Positions 1-8,440 of a stretch of 64,000 bases of DNA are shown here, in pieces. Below the pieces are notes generated by a model. That model worked only from the letters and a program-made list of their open reading frames with translations. It was not told where the DNA came from and did not search any database. Every line of letters begins with the position of its first letter. The first letter of the stretch is position 1. The DNA lies in NCBI GenBank assembly GCA_029309925.1, contig JARKND010000001.1, positions 930,001 through 994,000 on the forward strand, read 5' to 3'. Position numbers and translations under genes: made by a program. This stretch comes from Fulvivirgaceae bacterium JP3-4. Its GTDB lineage: Bacteria; Bacteroidota; Bacteroidia; Cytophagales; Cyclobacteriaceae.

Positions 1-58
1 AGTGTGTTCTTCTCTTATCCCTTCGGGTTTTCGAGGTTTTTCGTTTCGGATTTGGCAT
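1..58 (-). CDS. rpmF: 50S ribosomal protein L32 (5' part, cut by window edge)
   Basis: The first 19 codons of ribosomal protein L32 are visible, reading MPNPKRKTSKTRRDKRRTH, which matches the highly conserved basic N-terminus of bacterial L32. The gene runs off the left edge. It starts 12 bases after the stop of the YceD-family gene, the usual yceD-rpmF arrangement in bacteria, and the two are probably cotranscribed from the promoter at 628-658. Confidence 0.93.
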   Translation of the reverse strand, partial: MPNPKRKTSKTRRDKRRTH

Positions 59-70
59 ATCAACAACAGT

Positions 71-592
71 TTATTTTAACTTCTTCAATTGCTCCCAGCG
101 TGGGTCAATATCCTGCTCACCTTCGTCACCGGAGTCGCTTCCGGAACTATAGATGATCTTTCCCTCAGCTTCTTCATCGAGCTCAAGCTCGCCTTCGTAG
201 CGCGGATGAAGCTTTTTCATCGGGATCGCAAGCGCAATGAACTCATACATATATTGTCCGAGTTCAAGGTGATCTGAGTCGCGGTGAATCATGATAATTT
301 CATCACTCAACTCCTCGTTCGCATCGCCATATTTGAAGATGACTTTCTTATCAATCTTCAGCGGATGCTGAAACGGGTCCAGACTGCGGTCGCAGATCAG
401 CTTTACCTTGCCACTTATTTCAAACCGGGCTTCGATCATGGTTTCGTGCTTGTCAAGCGTAACCACTGCCTTTAAATCACCTTCGGAAACAATTCCGTCT
501 CCGTAATGCCTGAAGAACTCATCACCGATATGAAAGTCATATTGATGCTGCTTATTGCTCAGGCCAATGATATTGATCTTAAAATCCTTCAT
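71..592 (-). CDS. YceD/DUF177 family protein
   Basis: A 173-residue protein of the YceD (DUF177) family, which is linked to 23S rRNA accumulation in bacteria and plants and lies next to rpmF almost everywhere. The family core is visible in the middle (LICDRSLDPFQHPL, with the conserved Cys near residue 67, and a later acidic stretch). The C-terminus ends in the typical DPRWEQLKKLK. Position directly upstream of rpmF supports the assignment. A Bacteroidota promoter lies 36-66 bases upstream. Confidence 0.9.
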   Translation of the reverse strand: MKDFKINIIGLSNKQHQYDFHIGDEFFRHYGDGIVSEGDLKAVVTLDKHETMIEARFEISGKVKLICDRSLDPFQHPLKIDKKVIFKYGDANEELSDEIIMIHRDSDHLELGQYMYEFIALAIPMKKLHPRYEGELELDEEAEGKIIYSSGSDSGDEGEQDIDPRWEQLKKLK

Positions 593-627
593 TCCAACTC
601 AACACCAGGCTTTAAAAAATAAGTCGG

Positions 628-658
628 CAAATTTAGAAAAATTGGTTGGAAACCGCAA
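628..658 (-). promoter_or_regulatory. Promoter of yceD-rpmF
   Basis: On the minus strand a perfect -7 element TAAATTTG (628-635) follows a -33 TTG (656-658) at 20-base spacing, matching the Bacteroidota consensus TTG-N17-23-TAnnTTTG. Transcription would start near 621, giving a leader of about 30 bases to the yceD start at 592. Confidence 0.6.
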
Positions 659-728
659 AAGAATTCAAAAAATGAGGGTTTGAGCGTTAAAAAGCCGGAT
701 TCCGGGAGTGTAGACGTTCATTTTTATA

Positions 729-797
729 GCCACTAAACTCCAAGACTCAAAGAAACACGAAGAATCTGGCTGAACTTTGTGTGCTGAATCTTATGGC
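729..797. repeat. Intergenic heptad inverted-repeat element (word CACTAAA-like)
   Basis: Left arm is built of 7-base words in phase: CACTAAA, CTCCAAG, ACTCAAA, GAAACAC, GAAGAAT (731-765). The sequence at 775-797 is an imperfect reverse complement of 729-752, roughly 17 of 24 positions. It lies just downstream of the TerB-like gene on the minus strand and may act as its transcript end. It belongs to the group of 7-bp-period elements found elsewhere in this window. Confidence 0.5.
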
Positions 798-804
798 TTT
801 AAAG

Positions 805-1194
805 CTACACGATGAATTCCTTCACCAAATGCTGCTTGAATTCGTCACGCGTTTTTTTACCGTAATTCTCAATGATGAAATCGACCACACCCTTCTTGAA
901 GCCGAGCTTGATAGCGATGTTCTTGCAGAAAATGATCTCACTCTCAAAGACGTTGTGATCGGCAAATACCAGCTCGATAGTTGATAAAAGGTACTCTAGT
1001 TTCTGCTCGTGCGACAGCGCGCCAAGTGTGTCAATGGGTTCCGGATTTCGAATCAGGTCGTTGACGGAGTCTTCAGGAAAGTTGCGTTCTTTTGCAATCC
1101 TGAATATCATCTCCCGCTCTGCCTTCGCGAAATGTTTATCGGCTTCCGCCAGTTGGATCAGAATATTCAGTTGCTTTTTAGTGACGATATCCAT
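805..1194 (-). CDS. TerB-like (tellurite-resistance TerB family) helical protein
   Basis: A 129-residue, all-helical, charged protein without signal peptide. The pattern of an ILIQLAEADKHFAKAEREMI helix, a middle acidic segment around VFADHNVFESEI and a final helix resembles the TerB-like metal-binding fold, in which a conserved acidic residue follows 'AD' in each half. Bacteroidota carry many stand-alone TerB-like proteins of unknown role; nothing nearby suggests tellurite resistance. A perfect -7 element (1214-1221) sits just upstream, so it is its own transcription unit. Fold assignment moderate, function unknown. Confidence 0.6.
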   Translation of the reverse strand: MDIVTKKQLNILIQLAEADKHFAKAEREMIFRIAKERNFPEDSVNDLIRNPEPIDTLGALSHEQKLEYLLSTIELVFADHNVFESEIIFCKNIAIKLGFKKGVVDFIIENYGKKTRDEFKQHLVKEFIV

Positions 1195-1213
1195 TTAACG
1201 ATAAGCTTGAATC

Positions 1214-1221
1214 CAAATTTA
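1214..1221 (-). promoter_or_regulatory. -7 promoter element of TerB-like gene
   Basis: Minus-strand TAAATTTG matches TAnnTTTG exactly, about 20 bases upstream of the ATG at 1194. No clear -33 TTG was seen. Confidence 0.45.
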
Positions 1222-1284
1222 TAAAATAAACCTTTGTTCGCGGCATGCGGCAGTTAAATGGTAGTTTGAAGTACTCAATAAAGG

Positions 1285-2301
1285 TTATTTTTCTTTGGAC
1301 GGTTCGGTTCTGTATCTGAAAATATCCCCGGCACGGTAGATGGCTTCCCGCAGGGAACTTTCACTCGCCTGGTTCTTTCCCGCGATGGCGAACGCTGTTC
1401 CGTGATCCGGTGACGTGCGGACTACCGGCAGCCCGGCAGTGAAGTTGATGCCATCATCAAATGCAATCGACTTGAACGGTATCAATCCCTGGTCGTGGTA
1501 CATTGCGAGCACTCCATCATATTTTAGATAAGAGGCGGAGCCGAAGAAACCGTCAGCGGGAAAAGGTCCAAAGACGAGTCGACCCTTATTTCGCAGATCA
1601 TTCACAACGCCCTTGACTACCTGCTCATCTTCCTGCCCGATCAGCCCATTATCTCCTGCATGCGGGTTAAGCCCAAGCACGGCAATCTTCGGCTTCACAA
1701 ATCCGAAATCTTTCTTCAAAGAATTTTCCATCAGCGCAAGCTTGGTTTCTATTCTCTCCTTTGTCAGCAGGGACGACACCTGACTCACCGGCACATGCTC
1801 CGTGACCAGGCCAACCTTAAGCTTTTCGCTTACCATAAACATGAGACTGTCCTGGCTTCCAAAAAATTGCGTGAGGTATTCCGTGTGACCTTTGAACGGG
1901 AACTCCTGGCTGTGGATCATCTTCTTATCGATAGGAGCTGTAACAAGCGCATCGAGGTAGCCGTCCTTCAAATCTTCGCAGGCATTTTTCAGCGCGGTGA
2001 ATGCTGCCTTGCCAGCTTCGGCAGTAGGTTTGCCTGCATTGACCTCCAGTGTCTCTTCCCAACAGTTAACAACATTGATGCTCTTGTGAGCGAGCTGCCC
2101 TTTCGTGCGGACCTGCGTATAATTGAACTCCTCGATGTTCAGCAACTTTTTGTAATGTGAAATTACCTTGGCTGATCCGTATACAACAGGCGTGAAGAGC
2201 GCGAGGATTCGGTTATCGGAAAGTGCCTTGATCACAACTTCGGGACCGATCCCGTTCGGGTCGCCCAGTGTGATACCAATGCGTGGCTTTTGCTGCGTCA
2301 T
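1285..2301 (-). CDS. pdxA: 4-hydroxythreonine-4-phosphate dehydrogenase
   Basis: PdxA oxidises 4-phosphohydroxy-L-threonine in the DXP-dependent route to pyridoxal 5'-phosphate, using NAD and a divalent metal. Start placed at the ATG at 2301 (MTQQKPRIGITLGDPNG...) giving 338 residues, the usual family length; a longer ORF would run into the rsmA start. Visible motifs are the N-terminal GITLGDPNGIGPE, the metal- and substrate-binding GHTEYL, NPHAGDNG and the C-terminal YHDQGLIPFK. It is divergent from rsmA with about 80 bases between the two starts. Confidence 0.96.
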   Translation of the reverse strand: MTQQKPRIGITLGDPNGIGPEVVIKALSDNRILALFTPVVYGSAKVISHYKKLLNIEEFNYTQVRTKGQLAHKSINVVNCWEETLEVNAGKPTAEAGKAAFTALKNACEDLKDGYLDALVTAPIDKKMIHSQEFPFKGHTEYLTQFFGSQDSLMFMVSEKLKVGLVTEHVPVSQVSSLLTKERIETKLALMENSLKKDFGFVKPKIAVLGLNPHAGDNGLIGQEDEQVVKGVVNDLRNKGRLVFGPFPADGFFGSASYLKYDGVLAMYHDQGLIPFKSIAFDDGINFTAGLPVVRTSPDHGTAFAIAGKNQASESSLREAIYRAGDIFRYRTEPSKEK

Positions 2302-2384
2302 TATTGAGATAGATTGCTGCGAATTAACGAAAAATAAAAGGATTTTTTGGATTCGCGGAAATACGGTCTCAAATTCAAACCGAA

Positions 2385-3197
2385 ATGAAGCCATACAAAG
2401 GTGATAAAGTAAGACCGAAGAAATCGCTCGGTCAGCACTTTCTGCACGATGAAACAGCCGCCAAAAAGATTGTCAACGGACTGATCGTTAATGAGACTCC
2501 GGTTACTTCCGTCCTTGAGATCGGACCGGGAATGGGTGTCCTAACCAAATACCTCGTTGCAGAACCTCGTGTTGAGCTGAAGGTGGTCGAAATAGACAGG
2601 GATTCGGTCGCATACCTCAAAAAGAACTTTTCATCGCTTGAAGGGCGCATTATTGAAGGTGACTTTCTCCAATTGAATCTCGATCAGGTGTTCACGCATC
2701 CCTTTGCTGTGATCGGCAATTTTCCTTATAACATTTCATCCCAGATTTTCTTCAAGATCCTAGGGCATCGCGACCGGGTTTCGCAGGTTGTGTGTATGCT
2801 GCAAAAAGAAGTTGCCGACCGGATTGCCGAAGAGCACGGCACAAAGACATACGGGATACTGAGCGTTCTGCTGCAGGCCTATTATGAAATAGATTATTTG
2901 TTTAAAGTTCCTCCGGGAGCTTTCACGCCTCCACCGAAAGTGATGTCGGCTGTTATCCGACTCAGACGTAACTCGCGTGAGAAACTTGGCTGTGATGAAG
3001 CAATGTTTGTGAAGGTGGTGAAGCAGGGATTCAATACGAGACGCAAGACCTTGCGCAACGCTTTAAAAAATTTAAATTTGGCTGCGGATGTTGCGGCTCT
3101 TCCTATTATGGACAAGCGGGCAGAGCAACTTTCAGTAGACGATTTTATTTCGCTCACCAAATTAATTGAGGACAATCGTGGAGGAACCAATAGTTGA
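2385..3197 (+). CDS. rsmA: 16S rRNA (adenine1518/1519-N6)-dimethyltransferase (KsgA)
   Basis: RsmA dimethylates two adjacent adenines in the helix 45 loop of 16S rRNA late in 30S assembly. The 270-residue protein shows the N-terminal KKSLGQHFLHD, the SAM-binding LEIGPGMGVLT, and the catalytic motif IV as NFPYNISS, where most homologues have NLPY. It overlaps the next gene, mgtE, by 20 bases if that starts at 3178. Pairing with pdxA across a divergent promoter resembles the pdxA-ksgA pair of many bacteria. Confidence 0.96.
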   Translation: MKPYKGDKVRPKKSLGQHFLHDETAAKKIVNGLIVNETPVTSVLEIGPGMGVLTKYLVAEPRVELKVVEIDRDSVAYLKKNFSSLEGRIIEGDFLQLNLDQVFTHPFAVIGNFPYNISSQIFFKILGHRDRVSQVVCMLQKEVADRIAEEHGTKTYGILSVLLQAYYEIDYLFKVPPGAFTPPPKVMSAVIRLRRNSREKLGCDEAMFVKVVKQGFNTRRKTLRNALKNLNLAADVAALPIMDKRAEQLSVDDFISLTKLIEDNRGGTNS

Positions 3198-4539
3198 GTT
3201 CGAGCTGACGAAGGATTTCAGAGACAGGTTCCAGCAGGCACTGGACGCGCGTGATGCTGCGTTCATTCGCGAGAGTCTGGACGGAGTTAAAGCTGCTGAC
3301 ATCACTTCACTCCTTTACGAATTCAATGCTGAAGAGTCAAAGTATGTGATGGATCTGCTCCCGCTGGAGTTGCAGGCTGAAATCATTTCTGATCTCGACC
3401 CGGAGACACGAAAAAATTTTCTGAAGATCTATCAGCCTTCTGAGATCTCAACATTCCTCAATCAACTTGCTTCTGATGACACGGCCGACATTCTTCACGA
3501 GCTGCCAGTCAAGGAACGCGAAGAAGTCTTGTCAGGACTTGAACCTGAGTTAAGAGCCCAGGTTACCGAGCTGCTCCGCTACGAGGAAAATGTAGCCGGT
3601 GGACTGATGGCGAAGGAGCTTATCAAGGCGCGGCAGCACTGGACCGTGGTGCAATGTGTTGATGAGATCAGGAAGCAAGCCGAAAACGTTTCTAAATTTT
3701 ATGCCGTATATGTGGTCGACAATGACGATAAGCTGATTGGGCGGGTTGCGCTTCAGGATCTGATCATTTCCGATGCGCGGACGGTTGTGGGTGATATTTG
3801 TGAGAAAGACATCATCGCGGTTGAAACATACCTCGAAGATCGCGAAGTGGCAGAGATCATGTCTCGCTACGACCTGGAATCCGTGCCTGTCGTCAATGTG
3901 GCAGGTCAGCTTGTAGGGCGGATCACCATCGATGACGTTGTTGATGTGATCACAGAACAAGCGGAAGAAGAACGTCAGGCGATGACCGGTATCAGCGAAG
4001 ATGTGGAAGAGGATGACAGTGTGTGGCGAAATACACGCGCACGTCTTCCATGGCTGCTCATTGGTATCCTGGGTGGTTTGATGAACGCAAAATTTATGGG
4101 CTTGTTTGAAGCGCAGCTGATTTCACTCACGGCAATCGCATTCTTTGTTCCGCTCATTCAGGCAACGGGGGGAAATGTCGGCATTCAATCGTCATCGCTC
4201 ATCGTACAAAGTCTTGCCAATCCGAATTTTGTGGATGAAGGTTTGTGGAAGCGCCTTCTCAAAGTTTTTTTTGTAGCGATCCTCAACGGACTTTTTTTGT
4301 CGGTGATCGTACTGCTTGCAAACATAGTTTTATTTCAGGAGTATGAACTGTCAACGGTAGTTGCTATTGCGCTGTTCAGTGTTGTTCTGTTTGCGTCATT
4401 CATCGGAACGATTACACCGTTGATCCTGAATCGTTTTGGATTTAACCCTGCGCTTGCTGCAGGACCGTTTATTACTACCATCAATGACCTCCTCGGTTTG
4501 AGTCTTTATTTCCTTATAGTTCGTATAATGCTGATTTGA
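3178..4539 (+). CDS. mgtE: Magnesium transporter MgtE
   Basis: A 453-residue MgtE-type Mg2+ channel of the inner membrane. In order: an N-terminal helical domain (to about 130), two CBS domains (about 130-260) that sense cytosolic Mg2+, and a C-terminal five-helix pore domain from about 285, with the pore motif around PLIQATGGNVGIQSSSL. No ATG is available at the N-terminus. The GTG at 3178 (translated MEEPIVEFEL) fits homologues better than the TTG at 3166. It is translationally coupled to rsmA upstream and to the dehydrogenase gene downstream (TGATG overlap at 4537-4541). Confidence 0.94.
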   Translation: MEEPIVEFELTKDFRDRFQQALDARDAAFIRESLDGVKAADITSLLYEFNAEESKYVMDLLPLELQAEIISDLDPETRKNFLKIYQPSEISTFLNQLASDDTADILHELPVKEREEVLSGLEPELRAQVTELLRYEENVAGGLMAKELIKARQHWTVVQCVDEIRKQAENVSKFYAVYVVDNDDKLIGRVALQDLIISDARTVVGDICEKDIIAVETYLEDREVAEIMSRYDLESVPVVNVAGQLVGRITIDDVVDVITEQAEEERQAMTGISEDVEEDDSVWRNTRARLPWLLIGILGGLMNAKFMGLFEAQLISLTAIAFFVPLIQATGGNVGIQSSSLIVQSLANPNFVDEGLWKRLLKVFFVAILNGLFLSVIVLLANIVLFQEYELSTVVAIALFSVVLFASFIGTITPLILNRFGFNPALAAGPFITTINDLLGLSLYFLIVRIMLI

Positions 4540-5477
4540 TGAGTCGCAAGAAGCTGCTGATTATTGATCCGATGCACCCGAGTTTGTTTTCAATGCTCAC
4601 AGCGATTGGCTGGGAGCATGATTACCGCCCCGATATTTCAACGGATGAAATAAAAAAGATCATCGGCAACTATAATGGCCTTATTGTGCGCAGCAAAACA
4701 ATTGTCAACCGCGATTTGCTTGGTGATAATCCAGCGATAAAGTTTGTAGGCAGGGCAGGTGCAGGTGTAGACAATGTGGACGTGGAATATCTGAAAGAAA
4801 AAAACATTGAGATCATTCATGCTGCTGAGGGAAACCGCGATGCTGTCGGAGAGTTTACGGTTGGAATCCTGCTCGGGCTCATGCGAAACATACCGCGGGC
4901 GGACCGCGAGGTACGAGACTTTATTTGGGAAAGAGAACGCAACAGGGGCGAAGAGCTTAATGGCAAAACCGTTGGCATTATAGGATGCGGAAATATGGGA
5001 CAGGCATTTGCTAAAAGGTTGGCTGGTTTTGGATGTAAGGTTTTAGCATACGATAAGTATAAATCGGGTTTTGGAAACACCATTTGCGAGGAGGTTTCAA
5101 TGCAAAGGATCTACGATGAGTCCGATATTCTGAGTCTTCACATTCCGCTTACGCGTGAAACCAGGCGAATGGTGACTGAGGAATACCTCAACCGCTTCAG
5201 GAAGAACATCATCCTGGTGAACACCGCAAGGGGTGAGATTGTCGGATTAGATGCAATCGTTAGAGGAATTGAGTCCGGAAAACTGCGGGGTGCCGCGCTT
5301 GATGTGCTGGAGAATGAAAAGCTAAAAGCACTTTCCACTGAACAAAAACAAGCGTTCGAATACCTGAAAGGTAAGTCTAATGTAATATTCACCCCACACA
5401 TTGCAGGCTGGACATACGAATCGCATGTGAAAATTAATGTAGCTTTGGTGGAGAAAATCAAAATGCTGGGTGTGTAG
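4539..5477 (+). CDS. D-isomer-specific 2-hydroxyacid dehydrogenase (phosphoglycerate-dehydrogenase-like)
   Basis: A 312-residue NAD-dependent dehydrogenase of the D-2-hydroxyacid family. The Rossmann motif reads GIIGCGNMG near residue 150, followed by the family signatures around LHIPLT, NTARGEIV (catalytic Arg) and the catalytic His in TPHIAGWT. It lacks an ACT domain, so it is the short form. Substrate cannot be told from sequence; 3-phosphoglycerate, glyoxylate or hydroxypyruvate are possible. The ATG at 4539 overlaps the mgtE stop by one base, so the two are coupled. Confidence 0.88.
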   Translation: MSRKKLLIIDPMHPSLFSMLTAIGWEHDYRPDISTDEIKKIIGNYNGLIVRSKTIVNRDLLGDNPAIKFVGRAGAGVDNVDVEYLKEKNIEIIHAAEGNRDAVGEFTVGILLGLMRNIPRADREVRDFIWERERNRGEELNGKTVGIIGCGNMGQAFAKRLAGFGCKVLAYDKYKSGFGNTICEEVSMQRIYDESDILSLHIPLTRETRRMVTEEYLNRFRKNIILVNTARGEIVGLDAIVRGIESGKLRGAALDVLENEKLKALSTEQKQAFEYLKGKSNVIFTPHIAGWTYESHVKINVALVEKIKMLGV

Positions 5478-5527
5478 TTGGAATTTGATTTTTTAGTTAT
5501 TTTCAATCCTGACGAAGTCTGGCTCCT

Positions 5528-6373
5528 ATGGGTTTTTTACAAACGAGAATGAAAAAGTGGACCGAGTTTTACAACTCGATCATCGAGAAGCCTCTGTTGA
5601 CTTCAACCATTGTTCTCATCTTCATGGCGGTGCTTGTCATCAGCCTTAGTCTTCAATATTATATCCGTGATTTCGACACGTTCATCCAGCAGGTGCTGGC
5701 AGAAGCGCACGGTATGATCTTCGATATTGCCGTGATCGGTATCCTGATCTTTTGGCTTAACCAGAATGGTGAAATCCGTCAACGCATTCGTACGTATAAA
5801 GATGAAATCGATGACTTCCGTCTTTGGGAATCGGAAGAAGCTGCGTTCCGTACAGTGGGTAATATCAAAAGGTTGAACCGCCATAAGATCCACGAAATCA
5901 ACCTGGTGAATTGCTATTTGCCACGGACGAACCTTAACTACTGTAACCTCGCGGGATCAAACCTCAATTCATCAAATGTATCACAGTCTTCGCTGATCGA
6001 AGCGAATCTGGAAAATGCGCGCCTCAACCAGACAAACTTCGAAAACTCTAATCTGAACTCCACGAATCTTAAGAGCGCCTACGCCAGTGGCGCAAATTTC
6101 AAAGATGCATTTCTCATCAAATCACAATTTGAAAATGCCTTTCTTATCAAAGCAAATTTCAACAATGCATTTCTGATGGAAGCTAATCTTCAGAATTGCT
6201 ACCTGATGGGTGCGGATTTTGAAAATGCCAGTTTGTATAAAGCAGATTTGCGCGGTGCGAAGGGGCTGACAGTCGAACAGCTTTCGAAAGTGAAAACGCT
6301 TTACCTGGCGAAGTTTGATGATGAAATTCTCGAACAGATCAAGACAAACCTGCCGGAATTGGTGGGAACTTAA
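5528..6373 (+). CDS. Membrane-anchored pentapeptide-repeat protein
   Basis: A 281-residue protein with two hydrophobic helices near the N-terminus (about residues 24-43 and 62-78), a short charged linker, then about 18 tandem pentapeptide repeats of the form A(N/D)LxX from about residue 125 to 255. Such repeats fold as a right-handed quadrilateral beta-helix and act mostly as a scaffold. It resembles ion-channel-like pentapeptide proteins of Bacteroidota; no enzymatic residues are seen. It follows the dehydrogenase gene by 50 bases in the same direction. Function unknown. Confidence 0.85.
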   Translation: MGFLQTRMKKWTEFYNSIIEKPLLTSTIVLIFMAVLVISLSLQYYIRDFDTFIQQVLAEAHGMIFDIAVIGILIFWLNQNGEIRQRIRTYKDEIDDFRLWESEEAAFRTVGNIKRLNRHKIHEINLVNCYLPRTNLNYCNLAGSNLNSSNVSQSSLIEANLENARLNQTNFENSNLNSTNLKSAYASGANFKDAFLIKSQFENAFLIKANFNNAFLMEANLQNCYLMGADFENASLYKADLRGAKGLTVEQLSKVKTLYLAKFDDEILEQIKTNLPELVGT

Positions 6374-6377
6374 TTTT

Positions 6378-6407
6378 TTGCTTTCGTAGTTTAAAGTATT
6401 ACCTTTG
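6378..6407 (+). promoter_or_regulatory. Promoter of greA
   Basis: A -33 TTG (6378-6380) and a perfect -7 TACCTTTG (6400-6407) are separated by 19 bases. Transcription would start near 6413, exactly at the base of the first leader hairpin. Confidence 0.65.
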
Positions 6408-6412
6408 TATAC

Positions 6413-6450
6413 GACAACGGTCTCAGCGATGAGGCCGTTGTTTGCTTTTT
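6413..6450 (+). terminator. First terminator-like hairpin in the greA leader
   Basis: Arms 6415-6425 and 6430-6440 form an 11-bp stem with one G-U pair and a GCGA (GNRA) tetraloop, extended by an A-U pair (6414-6441). A T-rich tail (TTTGCTTTTT) follows. It could end transcripts arriving from the pentapeptide gene, or attenuate greA itself because it begins at the predicted start site. Confidence 0.6.
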
Positions 6451-6487
6451 CGCCTCCGTGAATAAAAACGGGGCGAATTTTATTTTT
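6451..6487 (+). terminator. Second terminator-like hairpin in the greA leader
   Basis: Arms 6451-6459 and 6468-6475 form an 8-bp stem with one bulged T (6455) and an 8-base A-rich loop, followed by AATTTTATTTTTC. It lies directly after the first hairpin and 19 bases before the greA start codon. Confidence 0.5.
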
Positions 6488-6505
6488 CAACTAACGATCA
6501 TCGTT

Positions 6506-6979
6506 ATGAGCAAGATTTCATATTACACCAAAGACGGTTTGGAGAAAATCAAAACCGAACTGAATACGCTTAAGACAAAAGGTCGTGCTGATATAGCGCG
6601 TCAGATTGCAGAAGCTCGCGATAAAGGTGATCTCAGCGAAAACGCAGAATACGATGCCGCGAAAGATGCACAGGGCCATCTGGAAGCGAAGATTGCGCAA
6701 CTTGAAGATCTCCTGAGCAATGCCCGCTTGCTGGACGAAACAAACATCGATACTTCCAAAGTCTCTATATTATCCAAGGTTACAATCAAGAACCGTAAGA
6801 ACGGAGCTTCTGTAACTTACACGCTTGTATCCGAAGAGGAAGCTGACCTGAAATCAGGCAAGATCTCAACGATGTCGCCTATTGGAAAAGGTCTTCTTGG
6901 AAAAAAGAAAGGTGACACGGCAAAGATCAAAACGCCTGCCGGTGAAATGGAATTCGAGATTGTCAACATAGGCATTTAA
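6506..6979 (+). CDS. greA: Transcription elongation factor GreA
   Basis: GreA rescues backtracked RNA polymerase by stimulating cleavage of the nascent RNA. The start was set at the ATG at 6506 (MSKISYYTKDGLEKIKTEL), giving 157 residues, the family's normal length. The N-terminal coiled coil carries the signature DKGDLSENAEYDAAKD (tip acidic residues D and E that hold catalytic Mg2+), and the C-terminal FKBP-like domain contains SPIGKGLLGKKKGD. It is followed after 10 bases by a HIT gene. The leader holds two hairpins. Confidence 0.97.
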   Translation: MSKISYYTKDGLEKIKTELNTLKTKGRADIARQIAEARDKGDLSENAEYDAAKDAQGHLEAKIAQLEDLLSNARLLDETNIDTSKVSILSKVTIKNRKNGASVTYTLVSEEEADLKSGKISTMSPIGKGLLGKKKGDTAKIKTPAGEMEFEIVNIGI

Positions 6980-6989
6980 CCCGGGAATT

Positions 6990-7385
6990 ATGGCGAGTAT
7001 TTTCACGCGCATCATCAACCGTGAGATTCCGGCCTACATCGTTGCCGAGAATGATCAGTACATTGCATTTCTTGACATCAATCCGCTCGTGGTGGGACAT
7101 ACGCTGGTTATTCCGAAAAAAGAAATCGATTTCATATTTGATCTGGATGATGAGACGCTGGCCGGCCTGAACCTTTTTGCCAAGAAGGTTGCGCTCGCGA
7201 TTAAGAAATCGATTCCATGTCGGAGAGTCGGAGTGGCGGTGATCGGGCTTGAAGTGCCGCATACACACATTCACCTCGTGCCGATGAATTCAATGAATGA
7301 TCTTAATTTCACAAGATCAAAACTCAGCCCGTCAAAAGAGGAGCTGGCCGAGGCTGCAGAAAAAATCAAAAAAGCTTTTGTTTAA
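6990..7385 (+). CDS. HIT family protein (histidine-triad nucleotide hydrolase)
   Basis: A 131-residue histidine-triad protein of the Hint/HinT branch, which hydrolyses nucleoside phosphoramidates or similar AMP derivatives. The catalytic motif is HTHIHLVP near residue 90; the N-terminal SIFTRIINREIPA is typical. It is ten bases behind greA, a frequent Bacteroidota pairing, and its stop codon overlaps tail-to-tail with gpsA within TTTAAA (7381-7386). Confidence 0.94.
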   Translation: MASIFTRIINREIPAYIVAENDQYIAFLDINPLVVGHTLVIPKKEIDFIFDLDDETLAGLNLFAKKVALAIKKSIPCRRVGVAVIGLEVPHTHIHLVPMNSMNDLNFTRSKLSPSKEELAEAAEKIKKAFV

Positions 7386-8440
7386 AGGAAGTCGATGTCC
7401 ACGTGTAGTGGATATCTCATGAGGTAATCCAGCGCTTGTTTTACCGTGAGGTCTTCAAACAACACCTTGTAAAGCGTTGTGGTGATAGGTGCGCGTACGT
7501 TATAGTGCTCTGCACACTTCTTTGCAATCTGCACGGTGTTTATACCTTCTGCAATTTCGTCTGTGCTTGACAGGATATCACGAAGCGTTTCTCCTTTTGC
7601 GAGTCGATAACCAACATTAAAGTTACGGCTGAGCGAACTGTTGCAGGTCGTGACCAGATCGCCCACGCCAGCGACACCAAGAAATGCTTTCGTATTTCCG
7701 CCCAGTGCGCGGCCGAGGTAAACCATCTCTACCATCCCGCGGCTGATGAGAAGACCTTTTGCGTTTTCTCCATAGCCCATGCCGCTTAACGCGCCAGCTG
7801 CAATGGCTATCACATTTTTCAACACGCCCGCGAGTTCAACACCAACAAGGTCATTGTTTCCATAAACCTGGAAACGATCATTGCGAAGCAACCGCTTTCC
7901 GATTTGAATTACTTCGTTGAACGGGCTGGCAATTACCGTTGCAGCTGGCTGGCCCGCGGCAAGCTCTTTGGACAGATTAGGTCCGGCAAGACATCCAACC
8001 CGCACCACCACGCTTTCTTCACGAATCACTTCACTCATGGTTTTTACGTGGTTGCGATCAAGTGTTTTCACGCTCGTCAGCGTTTGTCCGGCCGGCAGCT
8101 GTATATCAAAACCTTTTGTTCCATGGATGAGGAGGTGATAGGGATGCAGGTAATTCGACAGGTGTTTCATCATCGAACGAAAGTGTGCTGACGGAACGAT
8201 CGGAAAAATAATATCGCAGCTTTGTGCTACATGCGCCATGTCGCTGACAGGCTCAATGTTCGGATGCATCCGATGTCCGCGGTTCTCGCCCGAATTGGAT
8301 ATGCGTTCGATCACTGATTCGTCCCGGGCATAAAGCAGTACTTTTCGCTGGGGGGCCAGCAGGTTTGCCACTGCGCTGCCGAAGTTGCCAGCACCAATTA
8401 CGCCTACCGGCTTATCATCAGATAAACTTTTCAAGGTCAT
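7382..8440 (-). CDS. gpsA: NAD(P)-dependent glycerol-3-phosphate dehydrogenase
   Basis: GpsA reduces dihydroxyacetone phosphate to sn-glycerol-3-phosphate for phospholipid synthesis. The 352-residue protein has the N-terminal Rossmann motif GVIGAGNFGSAVA, the motif SGPN-like AGPNLSKELA, and the catalytic lysine segment ELAGVLKNVIAIAAG. Its start overlaps the end of the PlsB-like acyltransferase gene by 23 bases, so G3P production and its acylation are coupled. Confidence 0.95.
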   Translation of the reverse strand: MTLKSLSDDKPVGVIGAGNFGSAVANLLAPQRKVLLYARDESVIERISNSGENRGHRMHPNIEPVSDMAHVAQSCDIIFPIVPSAHFRSMMKHLSNYLHPYHLLIHGTKGFDIQLPAGQTLTSVKTLDRNHVKTMSEVIREESVVVRVGCLAGPNLSKELAAGQPAATVIASPFNEVIQIGKRLLRNDRFQVYGNNDLVGVELAGVLKNVIAIAAGALSGMGYGENAKGLLISRGMVEMVYLGRALGGNTKAFLGVAGVGDLVTTCNSSLSRNFNVGYRLAKGETLRDILSSTDEIAEGINTVQIAKKCAEHYNVRAPITTTLYKVLFEDLTVKQALDYLMRYPLHVDIDFL

